The notes below the pieces were generated by a model, which was given only the letters and a program-made list of their open reading frames with translations, was not told where the DNA came from and made no database searches. Both the position numbers and the translations under genes were made by a program. A stretch of DNA of 64,000 nt from Acanthochlamys bracteata. Taxonomy: Eukaryota; Streptophyta; Magnoliopsida; Pandanales; Velloziaceae. This document shows, piece after piece, positions 46,017 through 64,000 of the stretch (its first letter is position 1; each line of letters opens with the position of its first letter). The stretch covers positions 1,738,501 through 1,802,500 of the forward strand of contig CM034132.1 of the NCBI GenBank assembly GCA_019914995.1, in the 5' to 3' direction.

Positions 46017-47714
46017 TCACTTCTTCTTTCCAGCCTTGGCAGCATCACCTGCCTTGGTCTGCAGAGAGTAAAACAAACAATAATCGTCAACATAAAACTA
46101 AAACTATGAGGAGAAGGCTGCTAGAATTCTTTCCTGCTTGCATATTTTAAAACAAAAAATCAATGTTCTAATAATTCAGCTGACTGTCATGATATAAATG
46201 CATTACCTTCTTTACACCTCTGATTTTCTTGGCCCTGTTCTTCCTTTCCTTCATCTGTTTTCTTGACTTCTCAACCTTTGTGGCAAGACCATTCTGAAGA
46301 AAACCAAATCAACATGGAATGAGGAACATATACAAGATCTTGCCAGAAACACAACCAGTAGAATAGCTATGTGGTTCTAAACAACTTAATGGCATATTGT
46401 AACCGTGATGTAAAATGCGTTCACAAGCTGAAGAAGCTCACCAATGAGCAATACTAACAATCCATTATTGCTCTTCTTGTTGGGAGCATAAATGTTAGAA
46501 TGCCCAAACGAGCAATCAAGGCTGTAACACAAAACCTAGGAGAAAAAGGAAAAGGAAAAAAACTAAAACATGATGAAAGGCTGAGGAGATTTGTAGATAG
46601 CACTACCCAATGGAATGTGCGTCATAATACAGTAGACATGGTAGTGGAACATCAGTTTTAGTTTCCTTGTTTCCAAGATAAAGCCAATTTGGTTCTAATT
46701 CATGTTACTACATATAGAAAGTCAAAAGCACAATAAGCAACTTCATAACACTCATGGTCTAGAAGGAGCTATGGTATACGATATAGAATCTGGTGGATAA
46801 TGCATAAAATGATAGCAAGTTCATAACCAAACTATTTAACTATAGGTAGGCATTTTCTACATATAACGATCACCAGATACTGCTGCATTCAAATTATAAT
46901 TACAACAGGAGTGTAGTAAGTAATAATAACTAAGTCAAATTCCAATTCCTAGTGACACAGACCTATACAATTGCCTAAGTAGACAACATAGACATATGGA
47001 ACTCGAACACATAACAAGTCAGGAAATTTTTCAAATAATATCAGTTTACACAGGTCCACAAATAACAAAAATCACCCAAAAAATATATTTAATTCTATCA
47101 ACAAAGTGCAAGCAAATGTATTTAGTAAGCAAGTACACATAACTTCCATTAACAACCAAAACATAAACATAATCAAACTCAAAACTAAAACATCAAACTC
47201 AGAACAGACCAACACCAGAATCGAAGATATGATAATCATCTTACCCTGATAAGGCGATATTTAGGCTCGTACTTCTTCGCGCTCTCGACAGAATCATAAA
47301 TCAAACCAAAACCGGTCGATTTCCCTCCTCCGAAATGCGTGCGGAACTTGAAGACGAAGATCGAGTTGACGTCCCTTACATCGTACAGCTTCGCCAACTT
47401 CTCTCTTAACTCCGCCTTCGAAAAACATAATTCGCAAAACAAAAATCAATTTCCATTCCACCGATAAAAAAATCAAATAAAACTCTGTAAGACGTTCAAT
47501 CGAATACCTTGGAAACATTAGCTCTCCCCGGGTGCAGAACATCAATAACCTACAAAAATAAATTGAAAAAAGAAAACTCAAATTATGAGAACGAATGGCC
47601 GAATCGAGAGAGATTTATTCATCGAAAAATGATTACGAATTGTTTGCGGGAGAGGAGGCGATTGGTCATGAACTTGCGAGTGCGAATGGTGACTGCTGAC
47701 TTCGATTCCGCCAT
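46017..47714 (-). CDS. RPS24: 40S ribosomal protein eS24 (RPS24)
   Basis: Five exons on the minus strand: 47714-47637, 47549-47508, 47415-47245, 46293-46207, 46058-46017, all phase 0, giving 139 residues. It opens [20 protein letters not shown], then [60 protein letters not shown] and [12 protein letters not shown], and ends in a Lys-rich tail. Every eS24 hallmark is present and length is normal for plants (about 133-139). It is part of the small ribosomal subunit and the first exon break after RKQF is typical. Its promoter carries a TATA box, a telo box and TGGGCC elements (separate entry), the standard arrangement for plant ribosomal protein genes. The intron at 46294-47244 is about 950 bases and I found no snoRNA in it. 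Confidence 0.97.
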
Positions 47715-47822
47715 GGTTTGAATGCTTAATTGCTCCGAGCACCGAGACGAGCGAATGAGTCGAAAAAGCTCGGAGTTAGCGCCGCCGCGAGAAAGAAGAA
47801 GAGTTGATCAAGGGAGGGAGAG

Positions 47823-47895
47823 CTATTTATAGGGAAGAAGCTAACCCTAAAACCCAGTGGCGCTTAGTTATGGGCCGTACTTGCATTAATGGGCC
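47823..47895 (-). promoter_or_regulatory. eS24 promoter: TATA, telo box, site II elements
   Basis: Read on the minus strand, TATAAATAG lies at 47831-47823, about 110 bases upstream of the start codon. Upstream of it is a telo-box-like TTAGGGTT (47850-47843), and then GGCCCA elements at 47876-47871 and 47895-47890 (TGGGCC on the plus strand). Site II plus telo box is the known combination driving plant ribosomal protein and cell-growth genes in dividing tissue. Confidence 0.8.
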
Positions 47896-48044
47896 CTCCT
47901 AGTTGTAATTCTATATATAGGCCTGTTATGTAGGTTCATGGAGTCATTCAAATAAAATTGGCCCACGTGATAATCTTCGTACAGTGAAGTGCGGATTGCC
48001 TTGCCTCTTGCCTTGGATGAGAATGCGTTTGACATCAAACTTTA

Positions 48045-48275
48045 AGTAAATATTTAGGAGAGCTTATTATTTTCTTTCACTATAATTTTTCATATTTTTA
48101 ATAAAGTTTTTAAAATAATTTATAAAATTTATTTTTTAATTTTTAAAAATATAAAAAATTTATATTATAAAATTTATTATTAATTAATGTTATTATTTTT
48201 TAAATAAAAAAAGTTTATTTTATAAATTTTTTTTAAATATTTTAAATTTTTTTTCAGTAAGCATTCTCAAATATT
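48045..48275. mobile_element. AT-rich MITE-like element
   Basis: The core AATATAAAAAATTTATATTA then TAAAATTTATTATTAATTAA matches the family. It closes TAAGCATTCTCAAATATTTTC, close to the right end of the element in the PAP pseudogene (TAAGCATTCTCAAATGCTTC). Confidence 0.65.
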
Positions 48276-50639
48276 TTCTTAATATGTATGAGGTCAATTA
48301 GTAACACGAAGATTAAGTAGACAAATTAAAACAAAATATGCTTAGTTGATTAAAACATATCTTACACATATTTAAAAATATTATAATATATAAAAATAAT
48401 GCAATTTTATTAAAATACATAAGAGAAAGAAGAGTAGATTAAATTAGCATGATTTAAGATAAGGACCAAAGATTTAGAATAATTATATCTTTCTCTAAAA
48501 ATTATATATTATTTAACGAAGATAAAAGAATAAATCCATGTAGCTGATCTTACTTGAGTAAGATAAAAGTTTAATTTGTTATTATTATTTACATATTGTT
48601 AATACGATTAGTAATTTTGTACTCGATTGAACTAGAGAATATAATCTTACGAAAATTCGTCTCCAGAGTTGAAGTATCTGGCTACCAGAACGTAGTGTCC
48701 TACCGCACTTGTGTGGACGGTTGCCAACATCAAATTCAACTAGTCGGTCATGCGGCCGAGCGCCGCGTCCTTGTTGGCTGCTTCATTCTCATAACTACTT
48801 TTGCCTGGCTATCCCAAAAAAGCATTGGCACTGAATTTCTGAAACTCCTACGAACGTGCAATTTAAGGAACGTTTTGTCTTACTTACTTTAAAAATAAAT
48901 TTTTAATTTAAATTTTATATTTTTTTAAATATATTTTTTAAGATATTTAGAAAAAAATTTTAAAAATTTAAAATATATAAAAGAAATTTACATAATGAAT
49001 TTTTTAGAAAAAAATGCAGCCTACGCATTGGCTAAACTACTAGGAGATTAAAGAGAGAGCTTTCGAGCTTATTCAATCACATAAAGATAAGTTTTACAAA
49101 AGCGAATTTTATAAGACTGATAAAATATGAAGTTCAATAAAAATAAATTTAAAATTAATAATTAAAATATATAAAATAAAATTTAAAATATATTTTAATA
49201 AAAACTAAAGTTCGAATTAGTACTTAAATAAATGAACTGTTGAATTTAATATTCAAAGACAAAAAGTGAAATTCCATAGTAATCGAAACACGCCTCTAAT
49301 TTACAAGTAAGCCCCTAACTTACAAGTAAAGAATAGCAGTGGGGTTTCTATTCATTTTCTTCTTTGCGAAGCACGACCACTGTCTCTCTTGAATTAAAGC
49401 ATCGAACCTACACCCTCCGCGAATCGTTTCTCTAAGAACACACAACTTTGCTCAAACCAAACTTCTTTCTCCCACAAGAAACGAAGAAAAACTGCCTCAA
49501 AAATTACTCAGGAGAAAATCTCTCATTGCACACGCCTTCACATTGATCCATTTACATTTCTTGACAATGTGTAAACAAGGTGAGAGACGAAGTTAGCAAC
49601 AATTGAATCGGAATTTTCTTCCATTGCTGCGTGTTTAGTTGCATAGAAGTGAGACACCAAATTTAATTTTTTCACTTATAAGATCTCGCTTGTTTAGTTG
49701 CGCGGAAATGAGTTAGAAGTGAATTATCAACATTTCTTAAAAAAGTGATTTTTTATAGAGTTTTATGTCTTCTAATTTTTGAATCTTCAGATTATTATAT
49801 TTTAAATTATATTATAAACTAATAATATTAAGAAGAATATTAATTTGTATTCTTATTTTACATAGTATTTGCATACATAATAAGTTTTATTTAGCAACTA
49901 AAAATTATCACAAAAATCTTATTATACTTATTATTTTATTTCTAATTTAATAAATATAACAATAAATTATGAATTTTAAATTAAACTATAATATCTTTCT
50001 AATTAAATTGTACAATTATATTTGCATACATGCTTTTCGTACCATTTTCAATTTGATACCAACATTTCAACATGATTTGTCTCTAATTTGTTTGAAAAAA
50101 TTAGCATATATATACACACATATATATAACAAAACTTATATATTTCTTAAAATTTTAAATATCCTAAAATTTATAATTTAGTTTCAACTGCTAAATCAAG
50201 CACTGAATATTACATTAATTTATCAAAATTAATAAAGAAAGAAACCATGTCCTCTCTTTTACTAATGATTTTCATTTTATTCGCCTTACAAATGTGTTTA
50301 TTAATATCATTTGGATAATCTAAAAGTGCTTATAAAAAAACATTTTAAACTAAAATTTTTAAAAATGAGCTCAATATATATATGAAATTATGTGACATAT
50401 AACAATATTTTAAATTTTTCTATAAAAATTATTGAAAATATGAAATAGTTATTTTAAAAAATAAGTTGTTGGATTGGTTAACAAACGTCCCTTAAGTCAA
50501 TAAAATACAAGTTGGTCAATCTTACAAAATTTATTCTTCTGAGCGTCGGCTAGTACGCGATTAGAGTGCAACAGGCAACTGCCCACCGTCTAGCCTTCAG
50601 GAGGGCCAACTTATATTAACCCCTCGGTACAACATAACT

Positions 50640-50835
50640 AAGTTTACGTTTGGAATTTTTTATGAACAAAATTTTCATAAAAAAAATTTAAATATGTTAT
50701 CTATAATATTTTAAAAATAAAATTATACATAAATTATTATTTAATCTATAATTTTTGTATTTTAAATAAATTTAAAAAAAGTTATACATCTTTTTTTAAA
50801 GTTGCAGAAAATTTTTTTTGAGTGTGATAAGCATA
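50640..50835. mobile_element. AT-rich MITE-like element
   Basis: Opens AAGTTTACGTTTGGAATTTTTTATG and closes TGTGATAAGCATAAACGTAGTC. The ends are inverted around TACGTTT, with an A/T core. Confidence 0.6.
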
Positions 50836-50849
50836 AACGTAGTCCAAAG

Positions 50850-51030
50850 CCGTGTTTGGCTACATTTAAAAAAATATTTTTAAATTTATTAATAATATTT
50901 TGTAAATTTATTTAAAAACCTAAAAAATTTAAAATTGTTTATTAATATTATTTTTTAAATAAAATATTTATTTTAAAATATAAAAACATTTTAGTTTAAA
51001 AATGTATTTTCTATTGAGCACTCCAAATGT
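50850..51030. mobile_element. AT-rich MITE-like element
   Basis: Opens CCGTGTTTGGCTACATTTAAA and closes CTATTGAGCACTCCAAATGTTATC. GTGTTTGG against GCACTCCAAATG gives an approximate inverted repeat, with the family A/T core between. Confidence 0.6.
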
Positions 51031-51317
51031 TATCTAATAAAACTCATCAGCATATTGCCTTTCTTCCTTACTAATTACTCAAATCACGTGCTTGCACGTG
51101 TTACAAATTTAAGCTAACCCGCGAGTTAATACACCGCAGCTTCTATGCTTTCCTTCAAGTAGCCCTCGCGTTTCTCTCGCTTTCTCCTTCCCTCTCTTCT
51201 CTCTCTTGAACTCGTCACAGAAGACAGGAGAGAGAGAGAGAGCAAAATTCGCATTTCAATTTTTTCAAAAAAAAAAAGAAAAGAAGAAAATCTCTCTGAA
51301 GCAAAGCATCTCTAACC

Positions 51318-57792
<6,475 letters not shown>

Positions 57793-58408
57793 ACTGCAGG
57801 GATTGCAGATTACAAATGTTTTTTACTTCATAACCCTGTTAGTTGATGTCGTGTATTGTCTGGTTTTAGATGCCTGTAGGTGTCATGGTTAATAGTTCTT
57901 TTGATGCTGGCTTTAGAGAGCCGGTCATAGGTGTTCTTATTTTATCACCTTGTCATGTCTTGTTGAAGCCAACATCTCTAAAATTTGTATTTGACATTAT
58001 AATTTTACTCGATATTGAAGAAATAGAGATATAATTCATATGCACAATTGTAACAAAATCAAACTGAACTTCAATGTTGGTATTGCCCTGTTATGTTGTA
58101 GTCAATCTGTTAGCTCTATATGCCACTTGGATAAGCAACGCCAAGCATGCACTTAAACAGATATTGGTTTTGAGATTCCGAAAATCCAAAACGATACGAA
58201 AATGCAAATTTCGACCAGCTTGATTCTAACTTGGCCATATCGAGCGAACGGAACCGAGCAAAACAATATTTAAAACTCTGTTCGCATCAGTTCGCTATTC
58301 TGGTCGAACCGCAGCCGACTACCGACTCGAACCGTTTAAGAGTTAGAAAGTCGGTAAAGTTTAAGCTATCGTGAGCTATTTCGAGTTGAGTCAGGTTCAG
58401 GGCCGGCG
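57793..58408. other. 3' end of NADP-ME and spacer
   Basis: The NADP-ME 3' untranslated region covers roughly the first 200 bases. From 58150 to 58400 the sequence is rich in CGAACC/GGTTCG-type words and is probably the promoter or leader of the next gene, possibly with repeat origin. No gene seen in it. Confidence 0.45.
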
Positions 58409-59415
58409 ATGAGTACTTCTAATACGAACCGCGTAGCTGAGAACAGCAGAGCAACGGCGTCGCCACCACCAAAGAGACAAAAGCCATCACCGGACACGTA
58501 CGTTTCTGTTTGCGATTTTTTCTTTTTCTGTTAGAAATTATATGAACTAGTTCTGTGATCTAAATGATGCTTTCGTATGTTATAGTAATTATCTGTTGTT
58601 TGTTATGCATCTGAAAATTGATTTTTTGATCGATTGTATCTAGGCTGCTCCACCGTTCTCTTGTGACCATACTTCATTGGCCGATGATACCGATCCATTA
58701 CGAGCTCTGTAGTTGTTACACAATGTATTTATTGAATAGTTTTATGGTGGAAACAGAAAAACAAAAAAAAAAAGTAAAAATCAATCTATTTCATATGATT
58801 GCAAACTATTTAGATCATCAAGATACACGTTTGCGGTATCTGTACCAGAATTTAGCTTATAGAGATTTTCACTGTATACGTATCTGTTATGTTCACAAAG
58901 TCTAGCCAATGATGGTAGTCCGCTTTTAGTTTTAATTTGGTCTTTTCCTTGAGATGTTACTTTGGTTTCACTATGATGCTTTCTGTGCATGTTGGAACTC
59001 TTGTTCTGTACTCTTGGACCTCCAAACAAATTATGATCATTGGCTATAATTCTGCAAACAGCTTCAATCTCGTGCTCTCTTTCTAACAATTATGATCTTG
59101 TTCAGGGCTGTTCCCGTGGCTAAAGTCAAGGATCATGCCTATGAATCTTTATCCACCCTTCCGGTAGCTGTTTTCATAATTTCTTTCCTGCTAATTTACC
59201 TCTGTAAATTTACATTACTGACTCCCCCTAAAATGATTTGGAATGTTCAGGCTGGTCTCGCAGGTGCTGACATTTCGAAAATTCAACGGGCGAAGCAATT
59301 CGCTGTGAAACAGGCACAGCAAGAACGGTGGCTTGCTTGTTATAGAACTTTTGATTCTCCTTATGGGAACTTTATTGTGCCAGTAGTTCCTTCTCGTGAT
59401 GACTTGCTTGACTAG
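58409..59415 (+). CDS. Small protein of unknown function
   Basis: Three exons join in phase: 58409-58497, 59106-59163 and 59251-59415, giving 103 residues. The N-terminus is Ser/Thr-rich with a basic patch (PPPKRQKPSPDT) that could be a nuclear signal. The rest is VAKVKDHAYESLSTLPAGLA, then ADISKIQRAKQFAVKQAQQE, RWLACYRTFDSPYGNFIVPV and a C-terminal SRDDLLD. Codon use and splice sites look real (donor CACGTACGT, acceptors TTGTTCAG and ATGTTCAG), and the third exon has the even composition of a conserved gene. I do not recognise the family and see no membrane segment or signal peptide. The long first intron (about 600 bases) could hide another exon. The gene starts about 620 bases after the NADP-ME stop on the same strand. 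Confidence 0.65.
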
Positions 59416-59978
59416 AATGCTTCCCTTTGTAGCCTGTCAGTAAAATTTTCTTGTTAAAGCTCAGTTCTTTAAGTCTTGTCGTAATGAACCTTTTGTACAG
59501 CTTTTTAGCTAATGCAATTAACACATGTTGGTAACTGATATCGCAAGATTCTCATGATTGGCAGTGATGCAAATTGACCTCATAAGATTCAGTAGCATTC
59601 TACTTGAACATTAGTTGTCACTACAAAGAAGAAATTATCATCTGCATTTGTGATAAAAAATCCAAGTGGGCATGCACTTCTGTATATATTGACAAAATTA
59701 ACTATGGAGTCTGTATTTCAAAGTACAAACACAATAGCCTCTGCTCAGATACTGAAATTCTTCATATGGTGTAGTCAAAAACTTGTACAGGTACCAAACT
59801 ATTGCAACATCTGTTATTCGAGGAAACTTGAAAAACTACCTAGCCAACTATACAATCCAAAGCTATCGTATCAATCTCCAGTTTGATATACGCTCTTTTC
59901 CATGTTATTGTTGGACTTATATCAATGCTATCGTAGATGCAACTCCATCCATCAGCTGGCATACCGTAAAGTTTTACT
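59416..59978. other. Convergent 3' spacer
   Basis: Lies between the stop of the small-protein gene (plus) and that of the dioxygenase (minus). It holds their 3' untranslated regions and nothing else that I recognise. Confidence 0.6.
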
Positions 59979-62900
59979 CTAGGCCTTATGTTTACTGTAC
60001 ATGCTCAGATCTGCATGTGTATCCTTGTATCGCTTGCTGAGATATGCTGAACAAGTGATTGCAGGAAATCTGTCATACAATTTAGATGCAGCCAACCATT
60101 AGAAACTCATAGAAACTAATGCAGAAATCAAATGATGCAAAAAATACTCAAGCTGAATATATAATAGATACAGCTACTCTAAAAGTTCTAAGAATATCTA
60201 GAATGCAAGGCCATAAAGTCCTGAAGTGCTCCTGGAAGTTATTTGTGTTATTGTTCTGTAGAAATTGCAAGGTCTACTTACTTCGGTGGATTATCCTCAG
60301 AAGCGCAAGTTGGCAAGCACTCCACCACGCACTCATGGCTAGGCTCCACAAAGAAGGCGATCTAGCCCCACCCAAACAAGAAGATTTATAAGTTAAGAAA
60401 ATGGTAAGTCTGTCTTTTAGCCAGTCATAATTTGTTCATTTGTTCCTTTATCGGGTGACTAGAAGAAAAGTTGCTACTTAAAATGCTTTAACCTCTTGAT
60501 TTTGGACAGACATTAGAATGTAAAGAAAGATTTCGAGAAATACTGAAAAGCAGGTGAATATTTATTCTGCGCTAAAACTCCTCATAACATGAGTCTTCTT
60601 TGGACTTGGAAATGAATCTTACCGAATAGCGTTCTTGGCCATGACCACTTAATACCACTCGGTGCAACGTAGATCTACATTAATAAAAGTCACAATCATT
60701 TTGAGAATATTGATTAAGAACAGTAGCTACAAAAGATGACAAAGATATGATGGATGGCTTAGATGCAAGAATGCCCATGAATGATTACTAGGCATGACTA
60801 AAGCATACAGTCTAAAACAGCTGGCACTTCCCACTTTCAGCTAATACATTAGTCATATTAGAATAAGTAAAGGAACAGGCAGGGCGGCGGCTAACCAAGT
60901 AGCGTACTAAGATTATTAGGCTTACACATTTTCCCCAGAATATGGTTACATGACTACATTTCAAATATGGTCTTTACTAATTGTATGTTCTTTTAAAGCA
61001 TTAGCACTTTGACATTACACTTTATGCATGCATCTACCTCACAGAATTTAAACTCCAACTTATTTCACAAGGTAAAATGGTATACCTGAAAATGCAATTA
61101 CTCCAACGTTCAAGCATGTCACCAATATTGACTATAAATGCTCTGAAACACAAAGTAACCATGAAAAAGAAGAAAAACTTTAGTCAGTAGGTTGACTGAA
61201 ATTGTAAAGAGAATGAAACAACAACTAGTCCAACCAAATTTTAATGAGGAATCAAGTAAATATCCAAACCAAATGCTACCAACTGCTAGATGTAAGACAT
61301 GGATATGATATCAACTGATTCCAGATAGATTGCAGACTTACACAGAACCCTATGGTATTGCTTTGCTCGGTAAAAAGTCTCAGTACTATATGTTGTCTCC
61401 ATTGGATCCAATTATAAAAGCAATATCTTTATTTTGAAAATCTGAATTCAGCAGAACTCAATATCTAATGGATTGGTATTCTCAATGAACACAGTCAGAT
61501 AAAAGTCATATCTAGATTCGTGACTGAGGGAGAAATATCTACCAAGAACTCTATCCACTACTCAAGCACATATTGACAAGAAATAGCTGAGAGGACCACC
61601 GGCAAAACTAACCCTTTCACTGGTGCTACATATTCCCATATTTGTGGACTAGCTTCCTTATCCCTGCAAATCTGCAAAGAACAAAAATATTTGCAGAATA
61701 GTTTAAATAAACGAATAACAAAACCTAAATTAGGAGCTACAGCAAACTCTAGGGTCTTACTTGAAGTCCAACAACATCATCTGTCGCTAAGAGGGTAATT
61801 AGGCCATAGTCAGAGTGCGCTCCAGCTCCAAATATGCCACTTTCAGGATCAGAAGCTCTTCCTGAAATCATAATCCACACAAAATTATAATATATAAATG
61901 AACCAAATAATGGGCAAAGCAGTAAAATGCAAAGAAATGACCTTTAACTTCTGCACCTTCATAATGTAGGAGCCGCAAAGTTGCAATCGGTTCTCCCAGC
62001 ATTTCCTGCTTATTAAAAAAATCGGCATCTAGGTCAAGTGCAAGGGCTATAATCCTTCCAACAGCTTTTGCAACTCTCCTGCAAGTCAAATATGACAATC
62101 ACACAGCTGAAGCATTCTATGTATCTAAAATTAGATAACAGGTTGCTTAGGCCAAAAAATTCAAGCTGCATTTATATCCGCTATGTCTTGCGTTCTGTTC
62201 CTAAAGTCCAAAGGCAATACATACAGCAGCAGCAACATTTAAGTTGTTGACCATAAGGCAGCATACATGAAAGACAGATGTACTGCTTCTTTCATTGGAA
62301 AGTGACACATCTTCAACGAAATCTATACTATCCATTACAATGAGAAGCAACTATGTGGGATAAACACTTACAATGCCTCCCTGTGGTACTGCTCCATCAC
62401 TTCCCTCCATTCAGGTATGACATCTAATTAATAAAAGAAAATCAATATCTCAGAGTAACAAAATTCATAAGATTTAGCAAGGACTCTATTGAGGATAAAA
62501 GAAATTAAGTAGTTTTTATTACTAGTCGTGGATCACATGCTACTAAGTTTGTGCTTTCTAGTCCACTTCACATCTAGTCCACTTATTACTATAAGTGAAG
62601 CAACGAAACCACGCAACTTCTCAAAGACTGAAACTTCAGAAATGCCCTTTTCAATGCCATTCAATTTACGATATAAATTGTCTTCATCTATATGTGATAA
62701 CCCACCTTCAGAAGGCCACAAATTTGGTCCATAAAATGGCTTTTGTGACTGAGGATCATCTTCAGGCACTTCAACACCAATATAGTATCCCTCTTTATAA
62801 TCACCTGAATACAAATTCCAAAGAAGATAAACTGAAAAGCAACTACTTCGAAAATCGAATGTACTCAAATCAATAAGAAGATCACATCTAAGAGTAAAGA

Positions 62901-63925
62901 GACTAAGAGCAAACATACCTTTTGCTTTTTTCTTTCTTTCTTTTCTTTTTGTTGAGGAAATGCAGTTTAAACACTCGTTGAGCTACTACAAATCCCTATT
63001 AAGTTATATTTTATTCTAATATGGATATTCATAAGGAAGCAAATAAACTGTCCCAAAGAAAATTAGATGTTTATCCATATTATGCAAGCCGAAATAATAT
63101 CCTGGTTGATACTCATTTTGTCCTCAAAGTTCAATTACCAAAGAGGAGCAATAAAGAGAACCATACCATGGACTTGCTTCTCAGGATCAAGTATCTCATC
63201 AAGAATGGGTGTGTACCCTCGATGCTTCTCGTTGCGCAAAAGTTTCAATTTTTCATCAAGAGGCAGATCAAAAAACTTCTTGCTTTGAGCGAAAACCTCT
63301 TTCATAAACTCCTGGCTGATGCCATGATCCACCACATAAAAGAACCCAGAATCCAAGCATGCCTATACCACCAAACAACAACAAAAAAGAACAAAACAAT
63401 GTTTTACAAAACTAAACCAACAATCCTCAAAGGAAAATGCAATTATCATTACAGGTGACTGCTTTTCTATTATCCTGAATTCCACATTGTTAGATATACC
63501 CAGTGATAGAACTACTCGCAAAACATAATCCAAATTGCTGCTATTTTTTATTCCCTTCTATAACTGCTTCCATTTTATCGCCTAAATAAGGTAATGTCTT
63601 TTTTCATTGTCCGAATTCCACAGCAGATAGATACACCCAGTAACAAAACTACACACACAACACAATCGAAATTGCTTCTTTTTTTTTGCCTTGTACAATT
63701 GCATTCTTTTTATCGAATTCTAACAGGAAAGTACAAAGGGGAAGAAAACAGAAAAGAAAATTTGTTCAGTAACAATAGCTAAGTAAACATAACGTGAAAT
63801 TGAATCAAAGAAAAAGGTACCTGCTTTAAGAGCGAAACAGAGTTCTTGATATCTGGGTTGGAGAGACTTATACAGTTGAGAGCAGCTGTGTGGTGGTTGC
63901 CGGAGGCAGCGATATCTGATCCCAT
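59979..63925 (-). CDS. 2-oxoglutarate/Fe(II)-dependent dioxygenase
   Basis: Eleven exons on the minus strand join in phase: 63925-63821, 63362-63167, 62804-62706, 62423-62372, 62078-61957, 61861-61761, 61671-61613, 61142-61086, 60674-60623, 60361-60282, 60069-59979; 337 residues. The N-terminal DIOX_N domain includes GFFYVVDHGISQEFM, and FFDLPLDEKLKL leads to GYTPILDEILDP. The jelly-roll core has LRLLHYEG, the Fe ligands H and D in GAHSDYGLITLLATDD, VNIGDMLERWSN, the second His in STLHRVV, and the 2-oxoglutarate Arg in QERYS. It resembles the soluble plant group that includes Arabidopsis At1g35190 and fungal hxnY-type proteins. The substrate cannot be told from sequence. Family members hydroxylate small metabolites in the cytosol. 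Exon 5 has a second in-phase donor at 61942 adding five residues. All catalytic residues are present. Confidence 0.94.
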
Positions 63926-64000
63926 CTTTCAAATTCAATTGTTCGCTTGTAGCTTCTTATTGAACAATTCAAACAAATAAAAATAATTCTAATTTCTGAA

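Larger units (their letters stand above)
47900..51300. other. AT-rich spacer between eS24 and NADP-malic enzyme genes
   Basis: No recognised gene. Several MITE-like blocks occur (48045-48275, 48870-49010, 50315-50480, 50640-50835, 50850-51030). The open frame 48596-48892 spans a GC-richer island (48640-48850) with no known family. The last 200 bases are CT-rich and are the promoter or leader side of the NADP-malic enzyme gene. Confidence 0.5.

Noticed and set aside
46294-47244. Possible snoRNA in the long eS24 intron
   Set aside because: Ribosomal protein introns often host box C/D snoRNAs, but on the gene's strand I found no C box paired with a D box and terminal stem.

Overview
This is nuclear DNA of a flowering plant, almost certainly a eudicot. 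The genes are rich in introns with plant-type AT-rich sequence and GT-AG (a few GC-AG) junctions. Several families are plant specific: IQD, Aux/IAA, ALOG/LSH, AAP amino acid permeases and plastid NADP-malic enzyme. Spacers are very AT-rich and full of small inverted-repeat elements. I cannot fix the species from sequence alone. Exon models were built by reading splice junctions and requiring that reading-frame phases join across every intron.

Layout. 0.2-2.0 kb (minus): IQD calmodulin-binding scaffold protein. 5.3-12.8 kb: a gene graveyard holding a partial, intron-containing copy of a nuclear poly(A) polymerase gene (split by a ~3 kb inverted-repeat element and by a MITE), an HSP90 fragment and an ALOG fragment. 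13.9-19.7 kb (plus): the intact poly(A) polymerase gene, in the same orientation as its broken copy. 21.2-24.2 kb (plus): a hexokinase-like pseudogene. 25-27 kb: unassigned, with exon-like pieces. 27.1-30.7 kb (minus): amino acid permease. 30.8-36.0 kb: MITE-rich spacer. 36.0-38.1 kb (minus): Aux/IAA repressor of the IAA26/IAA18 type. 38.1-46.0 kb: MITE-rich spacer. 46.0-47.7 kb (minus): ribosomal protein eS24 with a site II/telo-box promoter. 47.9-51.3 kb: MITE-rich spacer. 51.3-57.8 kb (plus): 20-exon NADP-malic enzyme of the plastid clade. 58.4-59.4 kb (plus): small protein of unknown function. 60.0-63.9 kb (minus): 2-oxoglutarate/Fe(II) dioxygenase.

The genes do not form one pathway. They are independent housekeeping, signalling and metabolic genes, as expected in a plant euchromatic region. 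Each has its own promoter and there is no operon logic. The structural story is the concentration of decayed gene copies between 5 and 24 kb and the expansion of one AT-rich MITE-like family (about 18-20 copies), including one insertion whose empty site can be read from the intact paralog in the same window.

The features most worth following are the NADP-malic enzyme 5' end (a short plastid-targeting first exon, then a TATA box inside intron 1 that could give a shorter cytosolic form), its two GC-AG introns, the layered PAP pseudogene, and the hexokinase-like pseudogene that lacks its phosphate-binding exon. I saw no convincing wholly new system.
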